A stretch of 64,000 nt of DNA. Source: DATKNA01 sp963786765. Its GTDB lineage: Bacteria; Actinomycetota; Actinomycetes; Actinomycetales; Kineosporiaceae. Shown piece by piece: positions 25,447 to 35,211 of the stretch. The stretch covers positions 1 through 64,000 of the forward strand of contig CAWBAJ010000009.1 of the NCBI GenBank assembly GCA_963786765.1, in the 5' to 3' direction. Position 1 is the stretch's first letter. Every line of letters begins with the position of its first letter. Both the position numbers and the translations under genes were made by a program. The notes beneath the pieces are model-generated. The model had not been told where the DNA came from, searched no databases, and saw nothing but the letters and a program-made list of their open reading frames with translations.

Positions 25447-28400
25447 TCACTGCTCGCCCGGCGAGACGGGCAGCTGACCGTTGTGGGTGATCCCGACGGC
25501 GCGCAGGACGGGAGCTCCCTTCGAGCCGGCGACCAGGTTGACCTGGTATTGGACGTACCTGGACGAGGCGTCGACCCGCCCGCCCTGGCTCACCGGGGTC
25601 CAGGCCGTCCACGTGCCGTCCGGCGTAGGCATGCTCCCGGTTCGCACGCTGACCTGGAGCTGCGAGCCCGAGGGCTGATCGGCGAAGTAGACCAGCCTGT
25701 CCCAGGTGACCATCTGCTGGGAGTCGAGCACGCGGGACGTGAACTGCCCCTTGGAGAGTCCGTTGGCCAGGGTGACGCCGCCGAGGCCGTCATCGCTCAC
25801 CACAACCCCCGGGCCCTCGGTGCCGGTCCGGAAGCTCGGCGCGGTGTGGTCTGCCACGCCTGCCGCCGAGGTGACGAACGAGGCGGGCGCGGACGAGGCT
25901 GCGGGCCACAGCTTCTTGTTCCCGTCCGCGTCCGTGCTCTGCACCCGGGCGTAGTACGTCGTCCCCGGCTTCAGTCCCGTTGCCACGATGACGTGGGCCG
26001 TGCCGGACACGGAGCTCTGGTACGCCATATTCACCGACTGTGGTGATGTGCCGAGGAACACCGTGGCGTCGGTGATCCGGTCCGTGGTCCAGCTCACCGC
26101 GGCCGTCCCGTCGGGGAGGACGTAGTAGCTGTACCCCGAGACGTTCGGTGCTGTCTTGGGGTTGGCCGGGGTCTTGAACGAGCCGACCGGGGACGTCGTG
26201 GTGGCGCCGGAGGGCCCCGTCGCCGTGACCTGGTAGTAGTAGGTCGTCGAGGCGGCCAGCCCCTTGAGGTCGTGCCGGTGCTTGGCGCCCTGCTCCGCGT
26301 TCACCGACCTTTGGGTCAGCGCCTTGGCCGAGGTCCCGTACGACACCACAGTGGTGTCCGCCGGCGCGGTGTTCGCGGTCAATGTCACCGCAGTGGACGA
26401 GGTCGCCAATGCCGAGGTCGTCTGGACGGCGGCGGCCGCCGCTGACCCGTAGCTCGCCGTGTACGTGCCGGCCGCGGCCTGGAACATCGCGTACTCGAGG
26501 CCCTTGATCGTCGTCCGGGTGAACGACACGGGGCTACCGGCAAGAGTGAGGCTGGTCAGGGTCTGACCGCCGTTGGACACGGTCGGGACCATCGCGGTCA
26601 ATCCCGTGGCGCCGGTGCCCACCGCGACCGTGAAGGACAACTGGTTCCCGCTCCAGCCGATCCCGGAGAACGACGAGTTGTTCCGGCCGTCCAGCCAGGT
26701 GAGCAGCTGCCGGGCCGAGATCATCGGAACGCCACGGGAGGTCGCCGAGGCGAGCAGCTGGTCGTCGTCGAACGTCTGTGCGTTGTCGGTGTGCATGTTC
26801 GCCGTGAAGGCGCCGTAGTAGCCGAGCGGGCCGAGGGCGTCGTCGAGCAGAGTGTTCGGCTCGAACGGATAGGTCTGCCCGCCGTCGCCCTCGTCCTGCA
26901 TCTGGGTCGCTGCCTGATAGACGTCGATCATCGAGCCGTCGGTGTTCGCGAACCGCATCGGCATGCCCGAACCGGTCATGAAGCCCGGGCGGTCGTTCGC
27001 CCATGAACCGGGCCAGTAGTAGTAGTTCGTGTCCAGGCGTATCCCGTACCTGAGCTCCGTGGTGGGCTGGCTGAACCAGTCCGACCAGACGAGGCAGTGG
27101 TAGCGGTTGGACACCGGCGAGGGCAGGCTCGGGAAGACCTGCGCCCAGGTGCTCAGCTGGGACGAGTAGTCCGAGTCGAGGTTGGTCGGGGTGAAGTTGC
27201 CGCAGCCGTTCTGCGGGTGCAGCCCGATCTCGAATCCCTGCGCGTTGTACGCCGCGGCCTGGCTGTCCGTGAGCGGCTCATTGGGATAGACGAAGGAAGT
27301 GAACCTCAGGCACTGCCACTGGGCGACGACGCAGCCGGCGGGGCTGTTGGCCGAGAAGGTGTTGAACCGGCCCGCCGTGCCACCGTTCCCGTGGTCGTCT
27401 CCCGTCGCGACGACGACGGCCTTGGCGCTGTTCGGGAAGTACCAGAACCTGGGCAACGGCTTGTGATCGAGGTTCATCGTTTCGATCATGTTCGCCAGCA
27501 GCCGCTGCTGCTCGTCCGCCTGCGGGATCGCCACCTTGTTGAGGTCGACCCAGTTGGGCGAGCTGCCGCCGAAGTACAGGTCGTCGGACCGGATCGGACT
27601 GATGGTGTCTCGCTCGGTCCCCGCCCAGGCGGGATTTCCCTGCCGGGAGTAGACGACGGACTGCGGCAGGTCGTAGGTGAAGGCGGCGGCCTGGCCGCCG
27701 CTGGTTCCGACGCTGTTCAGCGAGACCGCGGGGTTCGAGGTCGCCGCGCTCGCGGTGGAGTAGAGCGTGGCGACGGCCCGGGCCCCTGCGAGCGTGTACT
27801 GGTCGGCCGCGCCGTGGAATTGCACGGTCTGGTCGGTGATGCCTGCTCCCGGGCTCTGTGTCACGTCGACCTGAAGGTACGCGTTCGCCAGGCTTCCCGT
27901 GCTGCTCGTGAGGCCCAGGAGGGACGCGAGTTGCTTGTCGGGGCGGAAGGCGATGAGGTTCCCGCCCGCCTGGACCCAGGCCGTGAACATGCTGACCTGG
28001 GTGGAGGTCAGCGGCGTGGCGCCCAGGAGAACCACGTCGTACTTGTTCAGAGTCGTCGCGTCGACCGTCGACAGGTCGGCCGTTGCGAACTCGTTGATGC
28101 CTTCGGCGCGAAGGATCTCGGCGGTGAAACCCGTGAAGCCGCTGGCTCCGCTGACCGAGCTCTTGATGACCAGGACCGGTCCGCCGGGTCCCTGGTCCAG
28201 CGCCGGAGGTGGCGGTGCCGCCGTCGTGAAGGACCAGTTCACCGAGGTCATCGTGTTGCCGGCTGTGTCCTTCGCCCCGCTCACACTCGCCGTGTAGGTC
28301 GTGGAGGCGGCCAGGGCTGCGCTGGGCGTGAAGGTCGCGGTGGAGGTGGCGCTGTCGTAGCTCACTGCGCCGGGCACGTTCCCGCTCGGTCCGCTGAGTG

Positions 28401-29970
28401 TCATGGACACCGTCGACGCCTGGACCGGCTCGCTGAAGGTCGCCGTGACCGTGCTGGAGGTCGGGACGCCGGTCGCGTTCGGCGCGGGAGTCCGTGCGGA
28501 GACGGTCGGCGGGGTGGTGTCCGCCGCCGTCGTGTCGAACACCACGTCGACCCAGTAGTTGCTGGCCTGGAAGGTGTTCGTGGGGAAGGCGCTCCCGCCG
28601 TACAGGTAGACGCCGTTTCCGCCGCTGCTCGCGTCAGAGAGCGCCGTCAGGGGACCGCGCGTCACTGCGGAGGAGAACCCGTTGTTCGTGACGGAGTAGT
28701 GGCCGGTCGTCGTGTGGTAGCTCGCGACGTAGGTGGTGTTCGCCGTCACGGCGACCGGAGCGGGAAGCGACACCGTCTGCCAGCCGGAGCCCGTCTCACC
28801 GCTGAACGTGGCAGTGGAGAGGCGGGTCCCGCTCGCGCTCCACAGCGAACCCGTGTGGGTCCCGGTGTTGCCCGCGGACTTGTAGAACCGGATTCCGGTG
28901 ATGTAACCAGCCGTGCTCGAGGTGAACTTCACCCCGAGTTCGACCGCGGACGCGTCATTGGAGTCGACGGTCGTCGGCGTGGTCGTGGAGGGCCAGATCG
29001 TGCACGGGCAACCGGACGTGCTCGACGACGTGGTGAAGGTCCAGGTCACCGGAGTCATCACGTTGCCGCTCGTGTCCGCCGCGCCGCTGACCTTCGCCGT
29101 GTAGGTGGTGGACACCGCGAGCGCTGCGCTCGGCGTGAAGGTCGCCGTCTGGGTGGAGCTGTTGTAGGACGTGCTCCCGCTGACCGTCGTCCCCGTCGGC
29201 CCGGTGAGGTTCATGCTGACGGTGGAGGACTGGACGGACTCGCTGAAGGTGGCGCTCACTGTGGTCGTCGTCGGCACGTTGGTGGCCCCACTCGCCGGGC
29301 TCTGGCTGGTCACCGTCGGCGGCGTGGTGTCCGTGGCGGTCGTCGTGAAGGCGACATCCACCCAGTAGTTGGACGACTGGTATGTGTTCGTGGGGAAGCC
29401 GCCGCCGCTGCCGTACCGGTAGATGCCGTTGGCGCCGTCGACACCGTCCTGGAGCGCGTGGAGGTACCCGTTGTCCACGCCCTTGGATGCGAAGAAGCCG
29501 CCGTCGACGGCGTAGTGGCCGCTCGGCGCGTAGTACGAGGCCACATAGGTGGTGTTGGCGTTGATGGTGATGGGGGAGGAGAACGTCGCCTGTTGCCATC
29601 CGGTGGTGGTCTCGCCCGAGAAGGTCACAGTCCCCAGCTTGGTTCCGGTGCTGGTCCACAAATGACCGACATGGGTCCCGGTGTTAGTGCTGCCTTTGTA
29701 GAAGCGGATGCCGGTGATCTGCCCGGCGACGTCCGAGCGGAACTTCACTCCGACTTCGACGGCACTCCTGTCGGAGTCCGCCGCCGTGCCCGGCGTCGTG
29801 GTGCTGCTCCAGATGGAGCAGGGGCAGGTGGCAGCGGCGGCGGGGGTGGCCGCCACCAATCCGTTCGACAGGAGGCTCGCCAGGAGCGCGAGCAGCAACC
29901 CGATCAGGACGCCCGGACGGACCGGCCGGCGTGCCGACCGACGGGGGGTGCGACGGACCACCGTGACCAC
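25447..29970 (-). CDS. Giant secreted modular protein: two DUF4082, two Ig-like, deacetylase-like core, Fn3-like tail
   Basis: A 1507-residue exported protein; a signal peptide (about 1-47) follows GTG 29970, which has GGAG five bases upstream. Modules in order: DUF4082 (about 49-212, opening CPCSIWSSTTTPG); Ig-like Big_5 (about 216-318); DUF4082 (about 322-485); Big_5 (about 488-590); an alpha/beta region resembling a class I amidotransferase-like fold (about 600-780); and a NodB-like polysaccharide-deacetylase-like core (about 840-1130). The core has VVVATGDDHG at the position of the Asp-Asp motif and FEIGLHPQN with a histidine near 918. Fibronectin-III-like repeats (about 1170-1380) and a tail follow. 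I infer a cell-surface glycan-modifying or binding protein; catalysis is unproven. The neighbour upstream has the same modules. Confidence 0.7.
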   Translation of the reverse strand: MVTVVRRTPRRSARRPVRPGVLIGLLLALLASLLSNGLVAATPAAAATCPCSIWSSTTTPGTAADSDRSAVEVGVKFRSDVAGQITGIRFYKGSTNTGTHVGHLWTSTGTKLGTVTFSGETTTGWQQATFSSPITINANTTYVASYYAPSGHYAVDGGFFASKGVDNGYLHALQDGVDGANGIYRYGSGGGFPTNTYQSSNYWVDVAFTTTATDTTPPTVTSQSPASGATNVPTTTTVSATFSESVQSSTVSMNLTGPTGTTVSGSTSYNSSTQTATFTPSAALAVSTTYTAKVSGAADTSGNVMTPVTWTFTTSSSTSGCPCTIWPSTTTPTTVDSNDASAVELGVKFTSSTAGYITGIRFYKSAGNTGTHTGSLWSASGTRLSTATFSGETGSGWQTVSLPAPVAVTANTTYVASYHTTTGHYSVTNNGFSSAVTRGPLTALSDASSGGNGVYLYGGSAFPTNTFQASNYWVDVVFDTTAADTTPPTVSARTPAPNATGVPTSSTVTATFSEPVQASTVSMTLSGPSGNVPGAVSYDSATSTATFTPSAALAASTTYTASVSGAKDTAGNTMTSVNWSFTTAAPPPPALDQGPGGPVLVIKSSVSGASGFTGFTAEILRAEGINEFATADLSTVDATTLNKYDVVLLGATPLTSTQVSMFTAWVQAGGNLIAFRPDKQLASLLGLTSSTGSLANAYLQVDVTQSPGAGITDQTVQFHGAADQYTLAGARAVATLYSTASAATSNPAVSLNSVGTSGGQAAAFTYDLPQSVVYSRQGNPAWAGTERDTISPIRSDDLYFGGSSPNWVDLNKVAIPQADEQQRLLANMIETMNLDHKPLPRFWYFPNSAKAVVVATGDDHGNGGTAGRFNTFSANSPAGCVVAQWQCLRFTSFVYPNEPLTDSQAAAYNAQGFEIGLHPQNGCGNFTPTNLDSDYSSQLSTWAQVFPSLPSPVSNRYHCLVWSDWFSQPTTELRYGIRLDTNYYYWPGSWANDRPGFMTGSGMPMRFANTDGSMIDVYQAATQMQDEGDGGQTYPFEPNTLLDDALGPLGYYGAFTANMHTDNAQTFDDDQLLASATSRGVPMISARQLLTWLDGRNNSSFSGIGWSGNQLSFTVAVGTGATGLTAMVPTVSNGGQTLTSLTLAGSPVSFTRTTIKGLEYAMFQAAAGTYTASYGSAAAAAVQTTSALATSSTAVTLTANTAPADTTVVSYGTSAKALTQRSVNAEQGAKHRHDLKGLAASTTYYYQVTATGPSGATTTSPVGSFKTPANPKTAPNVSGYSYYVLPDGTAAVSWTTDRITDATVFLGTSPQSVNMAYQSSVSGTAHVIVATGLKPGTTYYARVQSTDADGNKKLWPAASSAPASFVTSAAGVADHTAPSFRTGTEGPGVVVSDDGLGGVTLANGLSKGQFTSRVLDSQQMVTWDRLVYFADQPSGSQLQVSVRTGSMPTPDGTWTAWTPVSQGGRVDASSRYVQYQVNLVAGSKGAPVLRAVGITHNGQLPVSPGEQ

Positions 29971-30060
29971 GGCAACTCCTCGTGCTCGGTGCCCCAGTCC
30001 TGAGCCGGGGGCAGGCGCTGCGGGATGAAGGGATGTGAGGCGGAAGGGTTGTGACGGGAC

Positions 30061-33000
30061 TCAGCTGGCCGTGAAGACCAGGTCGACCCAGTAGTTGCTG
30101 GCCTGCCAGGTGTCGGTCGGGAAGCCGCCTCCGGTGGCGTAGTGGTAGGCGCCGTTGGCGCCGCTCACCCCGTCCGCCAGCGCGTGCAGCGGGGCGTTGT
30201 CCACACCGCTGCTGCTGAAGTAGCCGTTGTCGTCGGCGTAGTGGCCGGCTGGGGCGTAGTAGGAGACGACATAGGTCGTTCCAGCTGCGATGGAGATCGG
30301 CGTCGTGAACAGAGCCTGCTGCCATCCGCTCGTCGTCTCACCGCTGAAGGTGACCGTCCCCAGGAGAGTTCCCGTGCTGCTCCACAGGTGTCCGACGTGG
30401 GTTCCCGTGTTGCCGGTGCCCTTGTAGAACCGCACCCCGGTCACTGTGCCCGCTACATCGGCGCGGAACTTCACGCCGACCTCGACCGCCCCGTTGTCTG
30501 CTTCCGAGGGGTTGCCAGGGGTCGCCGTGCTGTTCCAGATCGAGCACGGGCAGGACGGAGGCGGCGGCGCGGTCGCCGTGGTGAAGGACCAGGTCGTCGG
30601 GGAGGTCATGGTGTTGCCTGCGAGGTCCTTGGCGCCGCTGACGGTGGCCGTGTACGTGGTGCCGGCCGCCAGTGCCGCGGACGGCGTGAAGGTTGCCTTC
30701 TGCGCGGCGCTGTCGTAGGACGTGGTCCCGCTGACCGCGGTGCCGGCCGAGTTCTTCAGGCCCATGACGATCGTGCCTGCTTGGACAGGCTCGCTGAACG
30801 TCGCGCTGACCGTCGTCGAGGTGGCCACGCCGGTCGCGCCCGACGTCGGCGACGTGGCGGTCACCGTCGGCGGCGTCGTGTCGACGGTGCTGGAGGTGGT
30901 GAAGGACCAGGACGTCGACGTCATGGTGTTGCCCGCGAGGTCCTTGGCGCCGCTGACGGTGACCGTGTACGTGGTGCCGGCCGCCAGTGCCGCGGACGGC
31001 GTGAACGTTGCCTTCTGCGCGGCGCTGTCGTAGGACGTGGTCCCGCTGACCGCGGTGCCGGCCGAGTTCTTCAGGCTCATCGTGATCGTGCTGGCCTGAA
31101 CGGCCTCGCTGAACGTCGCGCTGACCGTGGTGCCGGTGGCGACGCCGGTCGCGCCGGACGCGGGCGTCGTCGAGGTGACGCTCGGCGGTGTGGTGTCCGT
31201 GCCCCCACCGGACGGCGAGAACACGACGTCGACCCAGTAGTTGCTCTGGGCATAGCCCTGAGTGGGGAACGCCCCTGGCGCGCCCGTGGACGCATACACG
31301 CCGTTCGGGGCCGTCGAGGAGTCCTTGAGCAGGTGCAGGGGAGGGGCGTCCATGGCGGAGGCAGCGAAGAAGCCGTCGTCCTCGGCATAGTGCCCGCTCG
31401 GGGCGAGATAGGACGCGACGTACGTGGTACCAGCGCTCACCGTGACGGGGCTGGGGAATGTCGCCTGCTGCCAGCCGGTGGCGGACTCACCACTGAAGGT
31501 CACGCTGGCGAGCTGTGTACCGGTAGCGCTCCACAGGTGACCGACATGGGTTCCCGTGTTGCCGGTGCCCTTGTAGAACCGGATGCCCGTGATCGTGCCC
31601 GGCGTGTCGGCGGTGAACCTGACGCCGACCTCGGTGCTGGAGGCGTCCGAGTCCGCTGGGGTGCCGGGGGTCACCGAGTTGTTCCAGACGCTGCACGGGC
31701 AGGTGCGGGGGGTCACCGTCACGCTCACGGACGCCGGCGTGCCGATGTTTCCGCTGTCATCGGTCGCCCGGGCCTTGATCGTCGCGGTGCCGGCGGCAGC
31801 CGGCGTCCACGTGTACGTCCACGTGCCTCGCCCGGACGCCCGGTGCCAGGTGGTACCGCCGTCCGTCGAGACCTCGACCCCACCGACGACGCCGCCGAGG
31901 TCGCTCGCGGTTCCCGAGATGCCGAGCGCGCTGCCCGCCTGGACGGTCGCGCCGCCGGCCGGCGAGGTGATCGCGGCTGTGGGTGCCGTCGTGTCGGTCG
32001 ACGCGGAAGCTGCGGTGAGCCCTGAGATCAGGGTGACCGGCTGGACGCCCATGTCGGCGAAGAGGTTCACAGTCGCCTGCTGCATCGACGCGTTCGCGGC
32101 AGCGGAGCCGTTGTCGTGATGGCTGTCCAGTCCCCAGGCCCACTGCACGGTGCCGGCGCCGAAGACGAGCGCCCCGCTGGGCGCGCGGTAGAGCGTCAGG
32201 TGGTGGACCGCGTCACCCGTGCCGAACGTGTTCCCGTAGTCCTCGAGGACCTGCACGCCCGGGGCATTCGTGGTCGAAAGGTCGATGAGGCCGGCCGGCC
32301 GGGATCCGTTGTCGGCGTCCTCGTCCCATTCGTAGCCGACGGTGCCTGCGGTCAGAGTGGCCGTGGCGCCGGCGGCCTGGTTGGCGACCGAGGTGTTGCG
32401 CCAGAAGCGCATCTTGCCGTCGGCAGCGGGCACCGTCATCGCCAAGGTGCCCGAGTTGACCTTGAAGATGGTACCGGTCAGTCCGTTCTCGGGCCGGTTG
32501 CCGTCAGCAGTGGAAGCGGGCGGGCCGAACCGGGGATCGCGCCAGCTGGCCGTCGTCGTCGGCGGGTCCAGTGGATCGATGACGGCGTCGGCGTGGGTCT
32601 CCTTGTAGGAGACCAGGGTGCGGTAGGGGGTCCCCGAGGAGTCGATGGAGTTCTCCCAGCGGGTCTTCCAGAAGACCTCGTTGCCGCTGAAGAAGGCGAG
32701 GTTCACGCCGGCGTCCCGGGCCGCCTCGACGTTTGCGCGCTGCGGACCGGACCAGTACTCGTCGTGCCCCGAGGACAGAAAGATCTTGTGGTTCTTGATC
32801 AGGCTGCCGCGCCGGTCCGAGTCGGCACCGGAGAAGTAGGTGACGTCGTAACCATTCGCCTCGAGGAAGCGGACCATCGGGTACTCGGCGTTGAAGACCC
32901 AGTCCTCGGAGCCCGTGCCGCGGGTGGTGAATGGACGGTTGTAGCTCACCTTGTATGCCCGGCCCGCCGGGTTGCCGACGTACAGGCTGTTGCCGCCGTA

Positions 33001-33633
33001 CTGGTTGTACGCCTGCCACGTCGTGTCGGAGGTCTCGTACAGCACGGCGGAGTGCGAGGCGTCGTTGCGGACGACGAAGAAGACGTGACTGCTGCCCGCC
33101 GTCCCGTCGGTACGGACGAGCTTGGCGAAGTAGATGCCGGAGACCGCCGTCGTGGGTACCGCCCAGGAGGCCGAGACGGCCCAGTTGCCGCAGTCGTTCA
33201 GGCCCGTGGCGCTGTTCGACAGGCAGGCGGGCTGCGACTGCGGGAGCGCCGCGGACGGCGTCACCGAGGTGATCAGCCGGGCGCCGTTCCCGCCGTAGTA
33301 GCCCATCCGGTAGATGTCGAGCCGGTAGGACTTCGCGGTGCTCTTCACCTTGAACGACTCGGTCTCGCCGGCGTTGACGCTCATCTGCGTCGCGAAGCCC
33401 TGGATCGCCGCGGTGCCCGAGCCGCTGACGTCCCACGTGCTCTGCGGCGTCCCCGGCTTGGTGTTCTCGCACGCCACGGACGTCGGCACGGCGCACGGGT
33501 CCGTGGCCGCCGCCGCGCGCGTCCCTAGCGTTGTGACCAGCATGGCCGCGACCAGGACCAGGGTGACGAGGGCGGCCGTGAACCGGCCCCGCGTCCACCG
33601 GGCCGGCCCGGCAATAGCAGTGCTCCTGATCAC
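30061..33633 (-). CDS. Giant secreted modular protein: N,N-dimethylformamidase-beta-like core with Ig-like and DUF4082 modules
   Basis: A 1190-residue exported protein. GTG 33633 is preceded by GAGGAGG; the signal peptide is about residues 1-43. An N-terminal beta domain is followed by a core (about 150-540) like the C-terminal domain of the N,N-dimethylformamidase beta subunit, with SSGHDEYWSGPQRANVEAA and FFSGNEVFWKTRWE. Then come an Ig-like domain (about 550-640), DUF4082 (645-809), two nearly identical Big_5 domains (about 811-1014) and a final DUF4082 (1026-1190). The core family occurs widely in actinobacterial secreted proteins without a proven substrate; amidase activity is only a possibility. 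It is 90 bp upstream of the other giant and is probably cotranscribed with it. Confidence 0.72.
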   Translation of the reverse strand: MIRSTAIAGPARWTRGRFTAALVTLVLVAAMLVTTLGTRAAAATDPCAVPTSVACENTKPGTPQSTWDVSGSGTAAIQGFATQMSVNAGETESFKVKSTAKSYRLDIYRMGYYGGNGARLITSVTPSAALPQSQPACLSNSATGLNDCGNWAVSASWAVPTTAVSGIYFAKLVRTDGTAGSSHVFFVVRNDASHSAVLYETSDTTWQAYNQYGGNSLYVGNPAGRAYKVSYNRPFTTRGTGSEDWVFNAEYPMVRFLEANGYDVTYFSGADSDRRGSLIKNHKIFLSSGHDEYWSGPQRANVEAARDAGVNLAFFSGNEVFWKTRWENSIDSSGTPYRTLVSYKETHADAVIDPLDPPTTTASWRDPRFGPPASTADGNRPENGLTGTIFKVNSGTLAMTVPAADGKMRFWRNTSVANQAAGATATLTAGTVGYEWDEDADNGSRPAGLIDLSTTNAPGVQVLEDYGNTFGTGDAVHHLTLYRAPSGALVFGAGTVQWAWGLDSHHDNGSAAANASMQQATVNLFADMGVQPVTLISGLTAASASTDTTAPTAAITSPAGGATVQAGSALGISGTASDLGGVVGGVEVSTDGGTTWHRASGRGTWTYTWTPAAAGTATIKARATDDSGNIGTPASVSVTVTPRTCPCSVWNNSVTPGTPADSDASSTEVGVRFTADTPGTITGIRFYKGTGNTGTHVGHLWSATGTQLASVTFSGESATGWQQATFPSPVTVSAGTTYVASYLAPSGHYAEDDGFFAASAMDAPPLHLLKDSSTAPNGVYASTGAPGAFPTQGYAQSNYWVDVVFSPSGGGTDTTPPSVTSTTPASGATGVATGTTVSATFSEAVQASTITMSLKNSAGTAVSGTTSYDSAAQKATFTPSAALAAGTTYTVTVSGAKDLAGNTMTSTSWSFTTSSTVDTTPPTVTATSPTSGATGVATSTTVSATFSEPVQAGTIVMGLKNSAGTAVSGTTSYDSAAQKATFTPSAALAAGTTYTATVSGAKDLAGNTMTSPTTWSFTTATAPPPPSCPCSIWNSTATPGNPSEADNGAVEVGVKFRADVAGTVTGVRFYKGTGNTGTHVGHLWSSTGTLLGTVTFSGETTSGWQQALFTTPISIAAGTTYVVSYYAPAGHYADDNGYFSSSGVDNAPLHALADGVSGANGAYHYATGGGFPTDTWQASNYWVDLVFTAS
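30605..30770 (-). repeat. Near-identical Big_5 repeat, copy B
   Basis: About 166 bp matching 30920-31085 with only a handful of differences, at a period of 315 bp. It encodes most of the second Big_5 domain of the upstream giant protein. The identity at synonymous sites points to recent duplication or gene conversion. Confidence 0.75.
30920..31085 (-). repeat. Near-identical Big_5 repeat, copy A
   Basis: Partner of 30605-30770; encodes most of the first Big_5 domain of the same protein. Confidence 0.75.
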
Positions 33634-33679
33634 GGGCCCTCCTCGAGGTGCTGCGGCGACGGCAGCCAGGCGACGGCAG

Positions 33680-33711
33680 CAATAGGTGCGCGAACTCTTT
33701 GCGTCCTATTG
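33680..33711. promoter_or_regulatory. Possible operator or hairpin in the divergent gap 33634-33884
   Basis: CAATAG at 33680-33685 is mirrored by CTATTG at 33706-33711, a 6-bp inverted repeat 20 bases apart in a less GC-rich part of the 251-bp gap between the divergent giant gene and the algD-like gene. Promoters for both directions should lie in this gap, but I could not assign -10/-35 boxes with confidence. Confidence 0.3.
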
Positions 33712-33884
33712 AGGGAGCGATCGCCGCAGCGTGCTGATACGCGGTTCCTGGCTGCCACGGGCATTGAACGGAGAGTGATTTCTCTCCCGCGCCTGTCGCT
33801 GTCGGTATCAGCTGACGATTCGCGGCTGTCGACTGAGGGACCGCTGCACGCGGCCGTCCGTGTCCCCTGGAGTGAGGGTTCGAC

Positions 33885-35211
33885 ATGCGCATCGCCGTCT
33901 TCGGCCTGGGTTACGTGGGAACGGTGACCGCAGCGGGACTGGCCTCCCGGCGCCACCACGTCTGCGGTGTCGACGTCGACGAGATGAAGGTCGGGCTCAT
34001 CCGCGAGGGCCGCAGCCCGGTCGTCGAGCCGGGGCTGGACGAGCTCGTCGCCGCCGGCGTCGCCAAGGGATTCCTCACCGCCACGACGGACGCCGCCGAG
34101 GCCCTGGAGTGCGCCGACGTCTCCCTCATCTGCGTCGGGACGCCGTCGACACCCGCAGGGCGGCACCGACCTCGAGTACATCCGCAGGGCGGTCGCCGAC
34201 ATCCGGCAGCGCGATGGACGTCGCGCGCCCGCCGGTCTCCGGCTTCCACGCGGTGGTGGTCCGCAGCACCGTCCCGCCGGGAACCGGCGACGAGGTCGTC
34301 GCCCCGGTCTTCGCCGACGTCCCGGAGGAGTGGTCGGTCGGGAACCGCGATGTGCCCCGAGTTCCTGCGCGAGGGCTGCGGCGTCGCCGACTTCTTCGAC
34401 CCGCCGTTCGTCGTGGTGGGCACGGACCGCGCCCGGGTGAAGCAGGTGCTCGGGCGGCTGTTCGCCTTCCTCGACCGGGAGCTGCGCTACGTCGACGTCC
34501 GCAGCGCCGAGGCCCTCAAGTACGCCTGCAACGCCTTCCACGCCACCAAGGTCTCGTTCGCGAACGAGATGGGCCGGATCTTCCGGCCGTACGGGGTCGA
34601 CTCGCGCGAGGTGATGGAGATCTTCTGCGAGGACAAGAGCCTCAACATCTCCCCGACGTACCTGCGGCCCGGATTCGCCTTCGGCGGCTCGTGCCTGCCC
34701 AAGGACCTCCGCTCCCTGCTGCACATGGCGCGGGTGAACGACCTCGACGTGCCCCTGCTCTCGGGCGCGCTCCGCACCAACGACCTCGTCGTCCGCGACG
34801 TCCTCGACCGGATCCTCGCCACCCCGGCCAGGGTCGTGGCGATGCTCGGCCTGAGCTTCAAGATGGACACGGACGACCTGCGCGAGAGCCCGAACGTCGA
34901 GCTCGCCGAGCTGCTCCTCGGCAAGGGGTTCGAGGTCCGCATCTACGACCCGATCATCAATCCCGCCCGGCTGGTCGGCGCGAACCTGCGCTACATCGAG
35001 GGCCGGTTGCCGCACCTCAGCCGGCTCCTGGCGGCGACTCCGCACGACGGCCCTGCAGGGCAGCGACGTGGCGATCGTCGCGACGTCCGACCCGAGCGTC
35101 CTCGCAGCGCTGCGCGGGTCACCACCGCAACGGATCATGGACCTGAGCGGGCGGCTGGGTCCCGACCTGGAGCGGATCCCCGGGTACGAGGGCGTCGGGT
35201 GGACCGCATGA
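33885..35211 (+). CDS. AlgD-like GDP-mannose 6-dehydrogenase (four indels)
   Basis: About 440 residues after correction. It oxidises the C6 of a GDP- or UDP-hexose to a uronic acid. The sequence resembles AlgD in several places: MRIAVFGLGYVGTVTAAGL, GRSPVVEPGLDEL, the catalytic cysteine (about residue 269) in FGGSCLPKDLRSL, and LSFKMDTDDLRESPNVELAE. GDP-mannuronate is therefore the likely product, with UDP-glucuronate as the alternative. Extra single bases, best read as one G each, occur near 34160, 34206, 34352 and 35048; removing them gives PAGGTDLEYI, DIRSAMDV, NRMCPEFLREG and PHDALQGSDVAIV. ATG 33885 follows GTGAGGG. The stop overlaps the next ATG. Confidence 0.78.

Noticed and set aside
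27097..30003. A 968-codon plus-strand frame opposite the first giant secreted protein
   Set aside because: The minus-strand frame has a signal peptide and recognisable modules; the plus-strand product is low-complexity Arg/Gly/Val without motifs.
33634..33884. A c-di-AMP (ydaO-type) riboswitch upstream of the secreted giant
   Set aside because: Such switches often precede actinobacterial cell-wall enzymes, but I could not find the conserved core on either strand.
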